From Ardenticatenaceae bacterium (lineage in GTDB: Bacteria > Chloroflexota > Anaerolineae > Promineifilales > Promineifilaceae): 64,000 bases of DNA. The position numbers and the translations under genes are program-made. The notes beneath the pieces are model-generated. The model ran no database searches. It was not told the origin of the DNA and saw nothing but the letters and a program-made list of their open reading frames with translations. Positions 35,826 to 43,912 of the stretch are shown piece after piece. Within the stretch, counting starts at the first letter, position 1. Every line of letters starts with the position of its first letter. Location of the stretch: contig JACKBU010000026.1 in assembly GCA_020634395.1 (NCBI GenBank), positions 1-64,000 of the forward strand, read 5' to 3'.

Positions 35826-37049
35826 TTAACCTGCGGCCCGTCGGCGGTAGCGGCGGACAATGATCCAGCCAGCCATGCCGATGGCGATGAGCAGAGAGAC
35901 AAACGTGGCAATGGCCATGTTGAGCTGCATAAAACCCAGGTTCAGCATGCGGCTGTCCAGGCGCACCTGCTCCAACAGAATGCGGCCAACGGCGTAAAAG
36001 ATGAAGTACAAGGCCATCAACTCGCCGGTCAGCAGGCGTTCGCCGTAGCGGCGCAGCAGTGTGTAAAGCACAATAAATGTGAGCAGGCTCCACAATGATT
36101 CGTATAGGAAGGCAGGATGGAAACGCCCGTATTCGCTGTATTCGGGCAGGCGGTAGATGGGGTCGATGTGGACGGCCCAGGGTAAGTTGGTCGGACGGCC
36201 GTACAACTCCTGATTAAAAAAGTTGCCCCAGCGGCCAAACACCTGCCCCAATGCCAGCCCCACCACGGCCAGGTCTGCCCAGCCCAATAACGGGATGCGC
36301 GCCCGGCGCGCATAAATTAACAGGCCCAAAAAACCGCCCAAAATACCGCCGTAAATGCCCAGCCCGCCGTTGCGCAGATTGATCAATTGGTAGGGATTGC
36401 GGAAATAATCGAGCGGCGAGTTAATGCCGAAGGCGGCCATGCTGGGGGAGGGGGTCAGCACGTGGTAGAGTCGGGCGCCAATAACGCCTAAAATCAACAC
36501 CCAGATCAGACCATTCCAGACGTGATCAGGATTCCAGACACGCCACGGCGCATCAACCAGCCAGTTTTCTTCGATGTCGGGTTGGGTTTGCAGGCGCGCC
36601 TGGACTACTTCGAGGCCGGCTGCGTTAAGGCCGGTGTTGCGGGGGTAAAACCCCCAAACCAGGAGCAGGTCGCCCCAGGTGTTGATTTTGTTTTTGGCCA
36701 GAACCTGGCTGATTTCTTCTGGCAGTTCCAGGTCGGCCAGGGGCCGGGTCTGGACGATGGGCGGAACGTGTTGTTGGAAAACGGCCGTGCCCCGTTCCAG
36801 CGCCAACTGCGAGACAACATAAGCGCCCAGGCCAATCCCGGCAACGATGCAGATGCCGTACCAGTACACGTCAAAGCCGCCGCCCAGGGAAACAGCCACG
36901 CGGTCAGGCGTCAGAGCAGTCGCCAGATGATAACCATACAGCGCCGCCAGAACCGCAAGAAAAAATATAATTAAGTACCAGTAGGTGTTTAGATTACGCG
37001 CCGTCCGGCGAATGCTCCAGGGTTCACTCAACGGTTTATCTTCTATCAT
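35826..37049 (-). CDS. lgt: Prolipoprotein diacylglyceryl transferase with an inserted helical domain
   Basis: 407-residue membrane enzyme, longer than the usual 260-300. It transfers diacylglycerol to the lipobox Cys of prolipoproteins, of which at least two are encoded nearby. Lgt features include V-Y-W-Y-G-I near 61, G-L-G-I-Y-G-G-I-L-G-G near 229, and the signature G-R-W-G-N-F-F-N-Q-E-L-Y-G near 272. Residues about 92-170, between two membrane helices normally linked by about 20 residues, form an extra domain that aligns by eye with the RNA polymerase alpha C-terminal domain (R-P-L-A-D-L-E-L ... I-N-T-W-G-D-L-L). Its ATG overlaps the stop of the upstream phosphatidyltransferase gene. Confidence 0.92.
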   Translation of the reverse strand: MIEDKPLSEPWSIRRTARNLNTYWYLIIFFLAVLAALYGYHLATALTPDRVAVSLGGGFDVYWYGICIVAGIGLGAYVVSQLALERGTAVFQQHVPPIVQTRPLADLELPEEISQVLAKNKINTWGDLLLVWGFYPRNTGLNAAGLEVVQARLQTQPDIEENWLVDAPWRVWNPDHVWNGLIWVLILGVIGARLYHVLTPSPSMAAFGINSPLDYFRNPYQLINLRNGGLGIYGGILGGFLGLLIYARRARIPLLGWADLAVVGLALGQVFGRWGNFFNQELYGRPTNLPWAVHIDPIYRLPEYSEYGRFHPAFLYESLWSLLTFIVLYTLLRRYGERLLTGELMALYFIFYAVGRILLEQVRLDSRMLNLGFMQLNMAIATFVSLLIAIGMAGWIIVRRYRRRAAG

Positions 37050-37714
37050 GAGGTCTGGTTTTCCTCATCATCCGTCTCGTGGTTTTTCGTATGGTAGTAT
37101 TGGTACCAGACATGGTACATACGCTGGCCGACGGTGACATAGGTGAAGACGGCCAATACACCTACTGCCACGCCGGGATAATCGATGATCAAAAAGAACA
37201 TCATCAATACGTACCGTTCGACACGGCTCATAATGCCCACTTTGGCCGACATATGTAAAGACTCTGCCTTAGAGCGTGTATAACTTACCATCAACGATCC
37301 GGTAATGGCTACATAAGACAAGGCCAACATCGCCACTTCTCCGCGCTGCTGGTAATAGTAAATAAATCCGGCAAATAGAATGATCTCGGCCAGCCGGTCC
37401 AGCGTGGAATCTAAAAAGGCGCCGAAGCCTCCTTGCTTGCGGCCCAGTTTGCGGGCTAAAGAGCCATCCAGCGCATCCAGGGGCGCCAGGATGATCATCG
37501 CGATACCGGCCCACCGCATTTCGCCAATGGCGATCAGATAAGCCAACAAAAAGTGTGACAGCATCCCGATGACGGTGAGTGTGTCTGGGGAGAAGTGATA
37601 CTTTGCCAACAAGGTCACGATGGGATCAATGATGCCGACGGTTCTTTTCCTTAGGATGTCGGTGAGTGTTGGTTTTTCTACTGTTTGGGATGTTTGAGAA
37701 TCTGTCTTATTCAT
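37046..37714 (-). CDS. CDP-alcohol phosphatidyltransferase
   Basis: 222-residue membrane enzyme of phospholipid headgroup synthesis. The complete family motif is present near residue 76: D-A-L-D-G-S-L-A-R then G-x3-D-x3-D (G-A-F-L-D-S-T-L-D), giving the metal-binding aspartates. Several hydrophobic helices follow. It may be a phosphatidylglycerophosphate or inositol-phosphate synthase; the acceptor cannot be told. The stop overlaps the lgt start by four bases (ATGA), so lipid and lipoprotein modification are coupled here. Confidence 0.9.
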   Translation of the reverse strand: MNKTDSQTSQTVEKPTLTDILRKRTVGIIDPIVTLLAKYHFSPDTLTVIGMLSHFLLAYLIAIGEMRWAGIAMIILAPLDALDGSLARKLGRKQGGFGAFLDSTLDRLAEIILFAGFIYYYQQRGEVAMLALSYVAITGSLMVSYTRSKAESLHMSAKVGIMSRVERYVLMMFFLIIDYPGVAVGVLAVFTYVTVGQRMYHVWYQYYHTKNHETDDEENQTS

Positions 37715-38113
37715 ATGTCCTCGTAAGGGGTGCGGTGGCCGGGAAACGGCCGTTTCCAGCCGCCCTTTCCCGCTACATCCTGAAGTGAAAGCGATGCTAT
37801 CGAATCACCCATTGCCTGTCAAGAAAACACCTGGCCTCTACCTGCAATACTCAGAAAACTCCAGTGGTACAGCCCTAAACCAGATGACTTTTGTCATAAG
37901 CAATCATGCAATCTGTCACTGTCTGGTAGCGCTTCCAGCAGCATACAATAACCCCGGAATATGACCACAAGTATACCCATGAATTCCCACAAACCGCTGG
38001 CGTAATGAAGATTTAGCCCAGGTTTACGAATCGACAAGTGAACAGTAACACAGCGGACGCAAACACAGAGCTGTATTGCGGAATCACAGAGTGTTGTGTG
38101 AAGGAGAATCGTT
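37715..38113. promoter_or_regulatory. 399-base divergent intergenic region before the pyruvate oxidoreductase
   Basis: No gene is seen. It separates the minus-strand phosphatidyltransferase from the plus-strand pyruvate oxidoreductase, so it should hold promoters both ways. It contains a 16-bp perfect palindrome GGAAACGGCCGTTTCC (37742-37757), an extended form of the iterated palindrome, and TGACTTTTGTCATAA (37885-37899), a near copy of the site at 25380-25394. A GGAG ribosome-binding site lies eight bases before ATG 38114. Confidence 0.5.
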
Positions 38114-41100
38114 ATGACAAAACAAATGATCACACTAGATGGCAATGAAGCTGCCGCCCGGGTGGCTCACAAAGTGAACGAAGTTATCGCCATCTACCCA
38201 ATTACGCCTTCCTCTCCCATGGGTGAGTTTGCTGACCAATGGTCCGCTGAAGGCAAAATCAATATTTGGGGATCCGTTCCCATGGTGGTGGAAATGCAGG
38301 CCGAGGGCGGCGCTGCTGGCGCAGTACACGGTTCGCTGCAGTCAGGCGCCCTGACCACTACATTCACCGCCTCCCAGGGCTTGCTGCTTATGATCCCCAA
38401 CATGTACAAAATCGCCGGCGAGCTGACCTCCACTGTCTTCCACATTGCCGCACGCTCGCTGGCGGCGCAGGCTCTGTCTATTTTTGGCGACCACTCGGAC
38501 GTGATGGCGGCCCGCAACACAGGCTGGGCTTTGTTATCCTCCAACTCCGTGCAAGAAGTCCATGACTTTGCCCTCATTGCCACGGCCGCTACGCTAGAAG
38601 CACGCATCCCCTTCCTGCACTTCTTCGATGGTTTCCGGACCTCTCATGAACTGAATAAGATTGAGTTGATCGAAGAAGAAGTCATGCGCGCGATGATCAA
38701 CGATGAGCTGGTCCGCGCTCACCGTCTGCGCGGCCTTAGCCCAGATCATCCGGTACTGCGCGGCACAGCCCAAAACCCGGATGTCTATTTCCAGGCCCGT
38801 GAAAGTGTCAACCCGTTCTATGAAGCGACGCCGGCTATCGTGCAAAACGCGATGGACAAATTCGCCAAACTGACCGGACGGCAGTACAAACTTTTCGAGT
38901 ACGTTGGCGCGCCAGAAGCCGAGCGAGTTATCGTTTTAATGGGTTCCGGTGCAGCGACGGCGCAGGAAACGGCCGAGTACCTGGCTGCTCAGGGCGAAAA
39001 GGTTGGCGTTGTCAAAGTACGCCTGTACCGTCCCTTCGCCATATCGGCATTTCTGCAGGCTTTGCCACCAACCGTCAAAGCCATTGCTGCTCTGGATCGG
39101 ACCAAGGAACCCGGCGCTACCGGCGAACCGTTGTACCTGGATGTTGTTTCCGCCGTCGCGGAAGGAATAGCAACAGGGGAAGCGCCGTTTGCAGCCTTCC
39201 CGCGGGTCATCGGCGGCCGTTATGGCCTCTCCTCCAAAGAATTTACCCCAGGCATGATCAAGGCTGTCTTCGATGAACTGGGCAAAAGTAAACCCAAGAA
39301 CAATTTTACCGTTGGCATCAACGACGACGTGACTCACACAAGCCTCGAATGGGATAAGAGCTTCGACATTGAACCAGATGATGTGGTCCGCGCCGTGTTC
39401 TATGGCCTGGGTTCAGACGGTACGGTCGGTGCTAACAAAAACTCCATCAAAATCATCGGCGAAGATACCGACAATTATGCTCAGGGCTACTTCGTATACG
39501 ACTCGAAGAAAGCAGGTTCCGTGACGACCTCGCACTTGCGCTTTGGTCCACGACCCATCAACGCCACCTATCTGGTGCATTCAGCGAGCTTTGTGGCCTG
39601 CCATCAATTCAGCTTTCTGGAACGGTATGATGTGCTGCGGTTGGCCAAGAAAGGCGCCACCTTCCTGCTGAACAGCCCGTATGGCCCGGATGAAGTGTGG
39701 GACAAACTGCCTTGTTCCATGCAGGAAGCCATCATTGAGAAGAAGCTCAAGTTTTACGTGGTAGATGGCTACAGCGTCGCCCGGGAAACCGGTATGGGTA
39801 ATCGCATCAACACCATCATGCAAACCTGTTTCTTCGCCATCAGCGATGTGCTGCCGACCGATGAAGCAATCGGCGCCATTAAGTATGCGATTAAGAAGAC
39901 TTACAGCAAACGCGGTGAAGCAGTGGTGCAGGCCAACTACAATGCGGTTGACGCCGCTCTGGCTCATATGTACCAGGTGCAGGTACCTGCCGAGGCCACC
40001 AGCAACTTTGAACGGCCGCCTATCGTGCCGGAATATGCTCCGGAATTTGTCCAATCGGTCACGGCTCGCATTATCGAAGGGCTGGGCGACGACTTGCCGG
40101 TAAGCGCCATGCCCGTTGATGGCACATACCCGACCGGAACAACCAAGTGGGAAAAGCGCAATATTACCACCGAAATCCCGGTATGGGATCCTGACATCTG
40201 CATCCAGTGTGGTAAATGTTCCATGGTTTGTCCACACGGCGTTATCCGCATGAAGATTTATGATCAGGAACTGCTGGCTGACGCTCCCTCTACCTTCAAG
40301 TCAACACCTGCGCGCTTCAAAGAATTTAAGGATGCCATGTATACGCTGCAAGTGGCGCCTGAGGACTGCACGGGCTGTACGTTGTGTGTGGAAGTGTGCC
40401 CGGTTAAGAACAAGCAGCAACCGAAGTTCAAAGCTATTAACATGCAGCCGCAAATTCCACTGCGCGAGCCGGAGCGCGAAAACTGGGAGTTTTTCCTGAG
40501 CCTGCCGGAGATAGATCGGACGAATATCCCGGTCAGCCAGGTGAAATATTCGCAGTTATTGGAGCCGCTCTTCGAGTTCTCGGGAGCCTGCGCTGGCTGT
40601 GGCGAGACGCCTTATCTGAAGTTGATGACCCAACTCTTTGGCGATCGGGCTATGGTAGCCAATGCTACGGGCTGTTCTTCGATTTATGGCGGTAACTTAC
40701 CAACGACGCCCTGGACGCAGAACAGCGACGGCCGTGGCCCTTCCTGGTCCAACTCCTTGTTTGAAGACAACGCCGAGTTTGGCCTGGGTATGCGCGTAGC
40801 CCTGGATCAACGCATCGAAGCGGCTACTCTGAGCTTGCGTTCCTTACGCGAGGTCGTGGGCGAAGAATTGGCCGATTCGATTCTCTTTGCCGAACAAATT
40901 GATGAAGCGGAGATCAATGCCCAACGCGCCCGCGTCGGTGATCTGAAACATCGCTTAACGGCTCTTCTGGCAGATGTGGAAGACGCTGAAATGGAAGGTA
41001 AGCTGGAAAATCTGTTGAGCATGGCCGACGTTTTTGTGAAGAAGAGCGTCTGGATCGTCGGCGGTGACGGCTGGGCGTATGACATTGGTTACGGCGGGCT

Positions 41101-41704
41101 GGATCATGTCCTGGCCTCCGGGCGGAACGTTAACGTACTGGTTCTGGATACTGAAGTGTATTCAAACACCGGCGGCCAGATGTCCAAGGCGACCCCGCGT
41201 GGTGCTGTGGCCAAGTTTGCCGCCGCCGGCAAACCGCTGCCCAAGAAAGATATGGGCCTGCTGGCGATGAGCTATGGCAATATCTACGTCGCCCGCGTGG
41301 CGATGGGCGCCAATGACGCCCAGACGATTCGCGCTTTCATGGAAGCCGAAGCGTATGATGGTCCCTCGCTGATTCTGGCTTACAGCCACTGCGTGGCGCA
41401 TGGCTATGACCTGAAGTATGGACTGGAACAACAAAAAGCGGCAGTGGATTCTGCGTACTGGCCGTTGTACCGCTTCAATCCGGACCTGGCCGTGGAAGGG
41501 AAGAATCCCTTCAGCCTCGATTCCCGAGCGCCGAAGATTTCTTTGGACAAGTACATTTATCGTGAGGGCCGTTACCGGATGCTGACCCAAAGCCATCCTG
41601 AACGAGCAGCCAAGCTGCTGGAACTGGCACAGGCGGACGTCGAAGCACGTTGGGAGCAGTATTCTCAACTGGCTAAGGGACCCAGCAGCAACGGGAAAAG
41701 CTAA
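38114..41704 (+). CDS. nifJ: Pyruvate:ferredoxin (flavodoxin) oxidoreductase, one-chain type
   Basis: 1196-residue enzyme that decarboxylates pyruvate to acetyl-CoA and reduces ferredoxin or flavodoxin. All domains are fused as in NifJ: the N-terminal domain with Y-P-I-T-P-S-S-P-M-G near 29, the gamma-type domain in the middle, two [4Fe-4S] motifs (C-I-Q-C-G-K-C-S-M-V-C-P near 696 and C-T-G-C-T-L-C-V-E-V-C-P near 752), a further Cys set C-A-G-C-G-E, and the thiamine-diphosphate site G-D-G-W-A-Y-D-I-G-Y-G-G near 982. Only one iterated palindrome occurs in 3.6 kb. It precedes a dihydroorotate-dehydrogenase-like gene, a pairing seen in other bacteria. Confidence 0.96.
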   Translation: MTKQMITLDGNEAAARVAHKVNEVIAIYPITPSSPMGEFADQWSAEGKINIWGSVPMVVEMQAEGGAAGAVHGSLQSGALTTTFTASQGLLLMIPNMYKIAGELTSTVFHIAARSLAAQALSIFGDHSDVMAARNTGWALLSSNSVQEVHDFALIATAATLEARIPFLHFFDGFRTSHELNKIELIEEEVMRAMINDELVRAHRLRGLSPDHPVLRGTAQNPDVYFQARESVNPFYEATPAIVQNAMDKFAKLTGRQYKLFEYVGAPEAERVIVLMGSGAATAQETAEYLAAQGEKVGVVKVRLYRPFAISAFLQALPPTVKAIAALDRTKEPGATGEPLYLDVVSAVAEGIATGEAPFAAFPRVIGGRYGLSSKEFTPGMIKAVFDELGKSKPKNNFTVGINDDVTHTSLEWDKSFDIEPDDVVRAVFYGLGSDGTVGANKNSIKIIGEDTDNYAQGYFVYDSKKAGSVTTSHLRFGPRPINATYLVHSASFVACHQFSFLERYDVLRLAKKGATFLLNSPYGPDEVWDKLPCSMQEAIIEKKLKFYVVDGYSVARETGMGNRINTIMQTCFFAISDVLPTDEAIGAIKYAIKKTYSKRGEAVVQANYNAVDAALAHMYQVQVPAEATSNFERPPIVPEYAPEFVQSVTARIIEGLGDDLPVSAMPVDGTYPTGTTKWEKRNITTEIPVWDPDICIQCGKCSMVCPHGVIRMKIYDQELLADAPSTFKSTPARFKEFKDAMYTLQVAPEDCTGCTLCVEVCPVKNKQQPKFKAINMQPQIPLREPERENWEFFLSLPEIDRTNIPVSQVKYSQLLEPLFEFSGACAGCGETPYLKLMTQLFGDRAMVANATGCSSIYGGNLPTTPWTQNSDGRGPSWSNSLFEDNAEFGLGMRVALDQRIEAATLSLRSLREVVGEELADSILFAEQIDEAEINAQRARVGDLKHRLTALLADVEDAEMEGKLENLLSMADVFVKKSVWIVGGDGWAYDIGYGGLDHVLASGRNVNVLVLDTEVYSNTGGQMSKATPRGAVAKFAAAGKPLPKKDMGLLAMSYGNIYVARVAMGANDAQTIRAFMEAEAYDGPSLILAYSHCVAHGYDLKYGLEQQKAAVDSAYWPLYRFNPDLAVEGKNPFSLDSRAPKISLDKYIYREGRYRMLTQSHPERAAKLLELAQADVEARWEQYSQLAKGPSSNGKS

Positions 41705-41729
41705 CAAGTTTGTGAATTGAAGTTATGCA

Positions 41730-41768
41730 GGGGATTGTGAAGGTTGGAAACGGCCGTTCACAATCCCC
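41730..41768. repeat. Intergenic hairpin with the iterated palindrome in its loop
   Basis: A perfect 12-bp stem, GGGGATTGTGAA with TTCACAATCCCC, encloses a 15-base loop. ACGGCCGT (41750-41757) spans the end of the loop and the first base of the 3' arm. There is no T-run, so it is not a clear terminator. It lies between the pyruvate oxidoreductase and its DHOD-like partner and could be a processing or stability element. Confidence 0.7.
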
Positions 41769-41811
41769 CACCTCTCAACCATAACTGACAATTCGTCGAA
41801 GGAGATATAAC

Positions 41812-42840
41812 ATGGATCTGACCACCACCTACCTTGGCATGAAGCTCAAAAACCCACTGGTGCCATCATCCTCGCCCCTCATGCGGACGCTTGATAATCT
41901 GCGTTGGATGGAAGATGCCGGCGCTGCCGCCGTCGTCTTGCATTCCCTGTTTGAAGAACAAATCACCCTGGAAAGCCATACTCTGAACCATTACCTCACC
42001 CAGGGCGTCGAAAGTTTCCCCGAAGCTCTTTCCTACTTCCCCGAAGCCCAGGAATATAAAACCGGCCCGGTGGAATATCTGGAACACATCCAAAAAGCCA
42101 AAGCGGCGCTGGAAATTCCTGTGATCGCCAGTCTGAATGGTGTTTCTACAGGCGGGTGGGTAACATACGCACGCCAGATCCAGGAGGCAGGCGCCGACGC
42201 GCTGGAACTGAACGTCTACTACATCCCCACCGATCCCAACCTTTCAGGCAGTGAGGTCGAGCAAATTTATCTGGACGTTCTAAAAGATGTCAAATCGGCC
42301 GTTACCATTCCGGTAACCATGAAGCTCAGCCCCTATTTCAGCGCCATGGCCAACATGGCCCGGCGACTGGTAGATGGCGGCGCTGATGGCCTGGTTTTGT
42401 TCAATCGCTTCTACCAGCCCGATCTGGACCTGGAAACTTTAGAAGTCGTGCCTAATCTGAAACTAAGCACTTCTACCGAACTGCGCTTGCCCTTGCGCTG
42501 GATCGCCATCTTGTATGGCCACGTCAATGCCAGCTTGGCCCTGACAACCGGCATTCACACCGTCACCGACGTACTCAAAGGCATAGCCGCCGGGGCCGAC
42601 ATCACTATGGTGGCTTCGGAACTGCTGCGCAACGGCATTAACCGCCTGAAGGTACTGTCGTTGGGCCTGGAAGAGTGGTTGGTAGAGAACGAGTATGACT
42701 CGCTTGCCCAGTTGAAGGGCAGTCTCAGCCAGATCAACTGTGCCGAACCGGCCGCCTTTGAACGCGCCAACTATATGCGTGTTCTCAGTTCATACGCCCC
42801 CGACTATCCCTGGCGGATGGAAGTGCCAGCCGGCGATTAA
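41812..42840 (+). CDS. Dihydroorotate dehydrogenase-like flavoprotein
   Basis: 342-residue TIM-barrel protein of the DHOD class 1 type. It opens M-D-L-T-T-T-Y-L-G-M-K-L-K-N-P-L-V, has D-A-L-E-L-N-V-Y-Y near residue 127, P-V-T-M-K-L-S-P-Y near 164 and D-G-L-V-L-F-N-R-F near 193, and ends with A-D-I-T-M-V-A-S-E-L-L-R-N-G for the FMN phosphate. It has a clear GGAG ribosome-binding site. True PyrD in pyrimidine synthesis is possible, but its place 107 bases after nifJ suggests the DHOD-like protein often found beside that enzyme, whose role is not established. No iterated palindrome in the gene. Confidence 0.85.
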   Translation: MDLTTTYLGMKLKNPLVPSSSPLMRTLDNLRWMEDAGAAAVVLHSLFEEQITLESHTLNHYLTQGVESFPEALSYFPEAQEYKTGPVEYLEHIQKAKAALEIPVIASLNGVSTGGWVTYARQIQEAGADALELNVYYIPTDPNLSGSEVEQIYLDVLKDVKSAVTIPVTMKLSPYFSAMANMARRLVDGGADGLVLFNRFYQPDLDLETLEVVPNLKLSTSTELRLPLRWIAILYGHVNASLALTTGIHTVTDVLKGIAAGADITMVASELLRNGINRLKVLSLGLEEWLVENEYDSLAQLKGSLSQINCAEPAAFERANYMRVLSSYAPDYPWRMEVPAGD

Positions 42841-42875
42841 GTTTGTCCTCTAATTTGATGCAATAAGTTGATATT

Positions 42876-42903
42876 CAGGCCCCTCAATTAGAGGGGCCTG
42901 TTT
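42876..42903 (+). terminator. Intrinsic terminator after the DHOD-like gene
   Basis: A perfect 10-bp stem, CAGGCCCCTC with GAGGGGCCTG, a 5-base AATTA loop and TTT afterwards. The T-run is short, but the stem is very strong. Confidence 0.85.
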
Positions 42904-42983
42904 GCTATTCATAAATCAGTCGCGGTACACTTGGGGCATTATAAACTTTTGTGTGACGGTTCTATCGTCTGAGGAGGGAGATA

Positions 42984-43856
42984 GTGTTGTTCAAAAAAAT
43001 CCTGGTTCCGTTGGATGGGTCAACGCTGGCGGAAATGGCTTTGGAACCGGCGTTGGCGCTAGCGCAGGCAGCTAAAGGGGAGGTAATCCTCCTGAGTGTA
43101 CTGCCGGCGCAAGAATCGATGGATGTACCCTACTATGGCTTTGAAGTGACGCCTATGCCTGCAGATGTGGCCATGTTGCAGGACAGCCAGCTCGACTACC
43201 GGAATAGGTTGGTCAGTTACCTGGATAGCGTGTATGCATCGCGTGCCGGCAGTGGTGTGGCGATGCGGACGATGGTGACAGAAGGGAACGCCGCCGGCTG
43301 TGTGCTGGAAACGGCCGTTTCCGAACACGCCAATCTCATCGTCATGGGCACACACGGCCGTTCTGGCATGTCGCGCTGGCTCCTGGGCAGCGTCACCGAA
43401 AAAGTCCTGCACCACGCCGGCTGCCCCGTCCTGGCTGTACGCGGCCAGGCAGCGATCAACAACATCCTCGTTCTGGTCGATCCGGCGCTGCTGGCTGTGC
43501 AGGCGCTGGATCCCGGTTTTGCTCTGGCTGGCGCGCTGCAGGCCCAACTCCACCTGCTGCTGGTTGACTCACACGCCGCCGGCGATGTGGAAGAAGTTTT
43601 TCGCCAGGAAGAAGGCTACCTGGAAGACCTGTGCGAGCGGTATGCCATCAAACAACGGCCGGAAACGGCCGTGCGCTTCGGCAAGCCCGAGGAAGTCATC
43701 GCCGCTTACAGCGAGGAACAGTCCATAGACCTGATTGTTCTAACCGACCACGATCGCAGTGGGTTCAGGCGCTGGTTGTCCGGCAGCCTCTTTGAAAAAG
43801 TCTTACACAAGACCAGTGGTTCTTTGTTACTGGTTCGCGCTGAAAGCCATGATTAA
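42984..43856 (+). CDS. Universal stress protein, two tandem UspA domains
   Basis: 290-residue protein with Usp domains at about 1-150 and 155-288. The first has I-L-V-P-L-D-G-S and the complete ATP loop G-T-H-G-R-S-G-M-S-R-W-L-L-G-S. The second has a changed loop (T-D-H-D-R-S-G-F-R-R-W-L-S-G-S), so it may not bind ATP. The start is GTG 42984 after a very strong GAGGAGGGAG site. The ACGGCCGT at 43354 encodes the H-G-R of the ATP loop itself, one of the few palindromes inside a conserved motif. Another (43307-43322) is part of a 16-bp perfect palindrome. Confidence 0.93.
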   Translation: MLFKKILVPLDGSTLAEMALEPALALAQAAKGEVILLSVLPAQESMDVPYYGFEVTPMPADVAMLQDSQLDYRNRLVSYLDSVYASRAGSGVAMRTMVTEGNAAGCVLETAVSEHANLIVMGTHGRSGMSRWLLGSVTEKVLHHAGCPVLAVRGQAAINNILVLVDPALLAVQALDPGFALAGALQAQLHLLLVDSHAAGDVEEVFRQEEGYLEDLCERYAIKQRPETAVRFGKPEEVIAAYSEEQSIDLIVLTDHDRSGFRRWLSGSLFEKVLHKTSGSLLLVRAESHD

Positions 43857-43912
43857 GCTTACCGGCTGCCTGGGGCAAAATCGCTCGACCAGTTTGCCTG
43901 GCTAACCATCTT

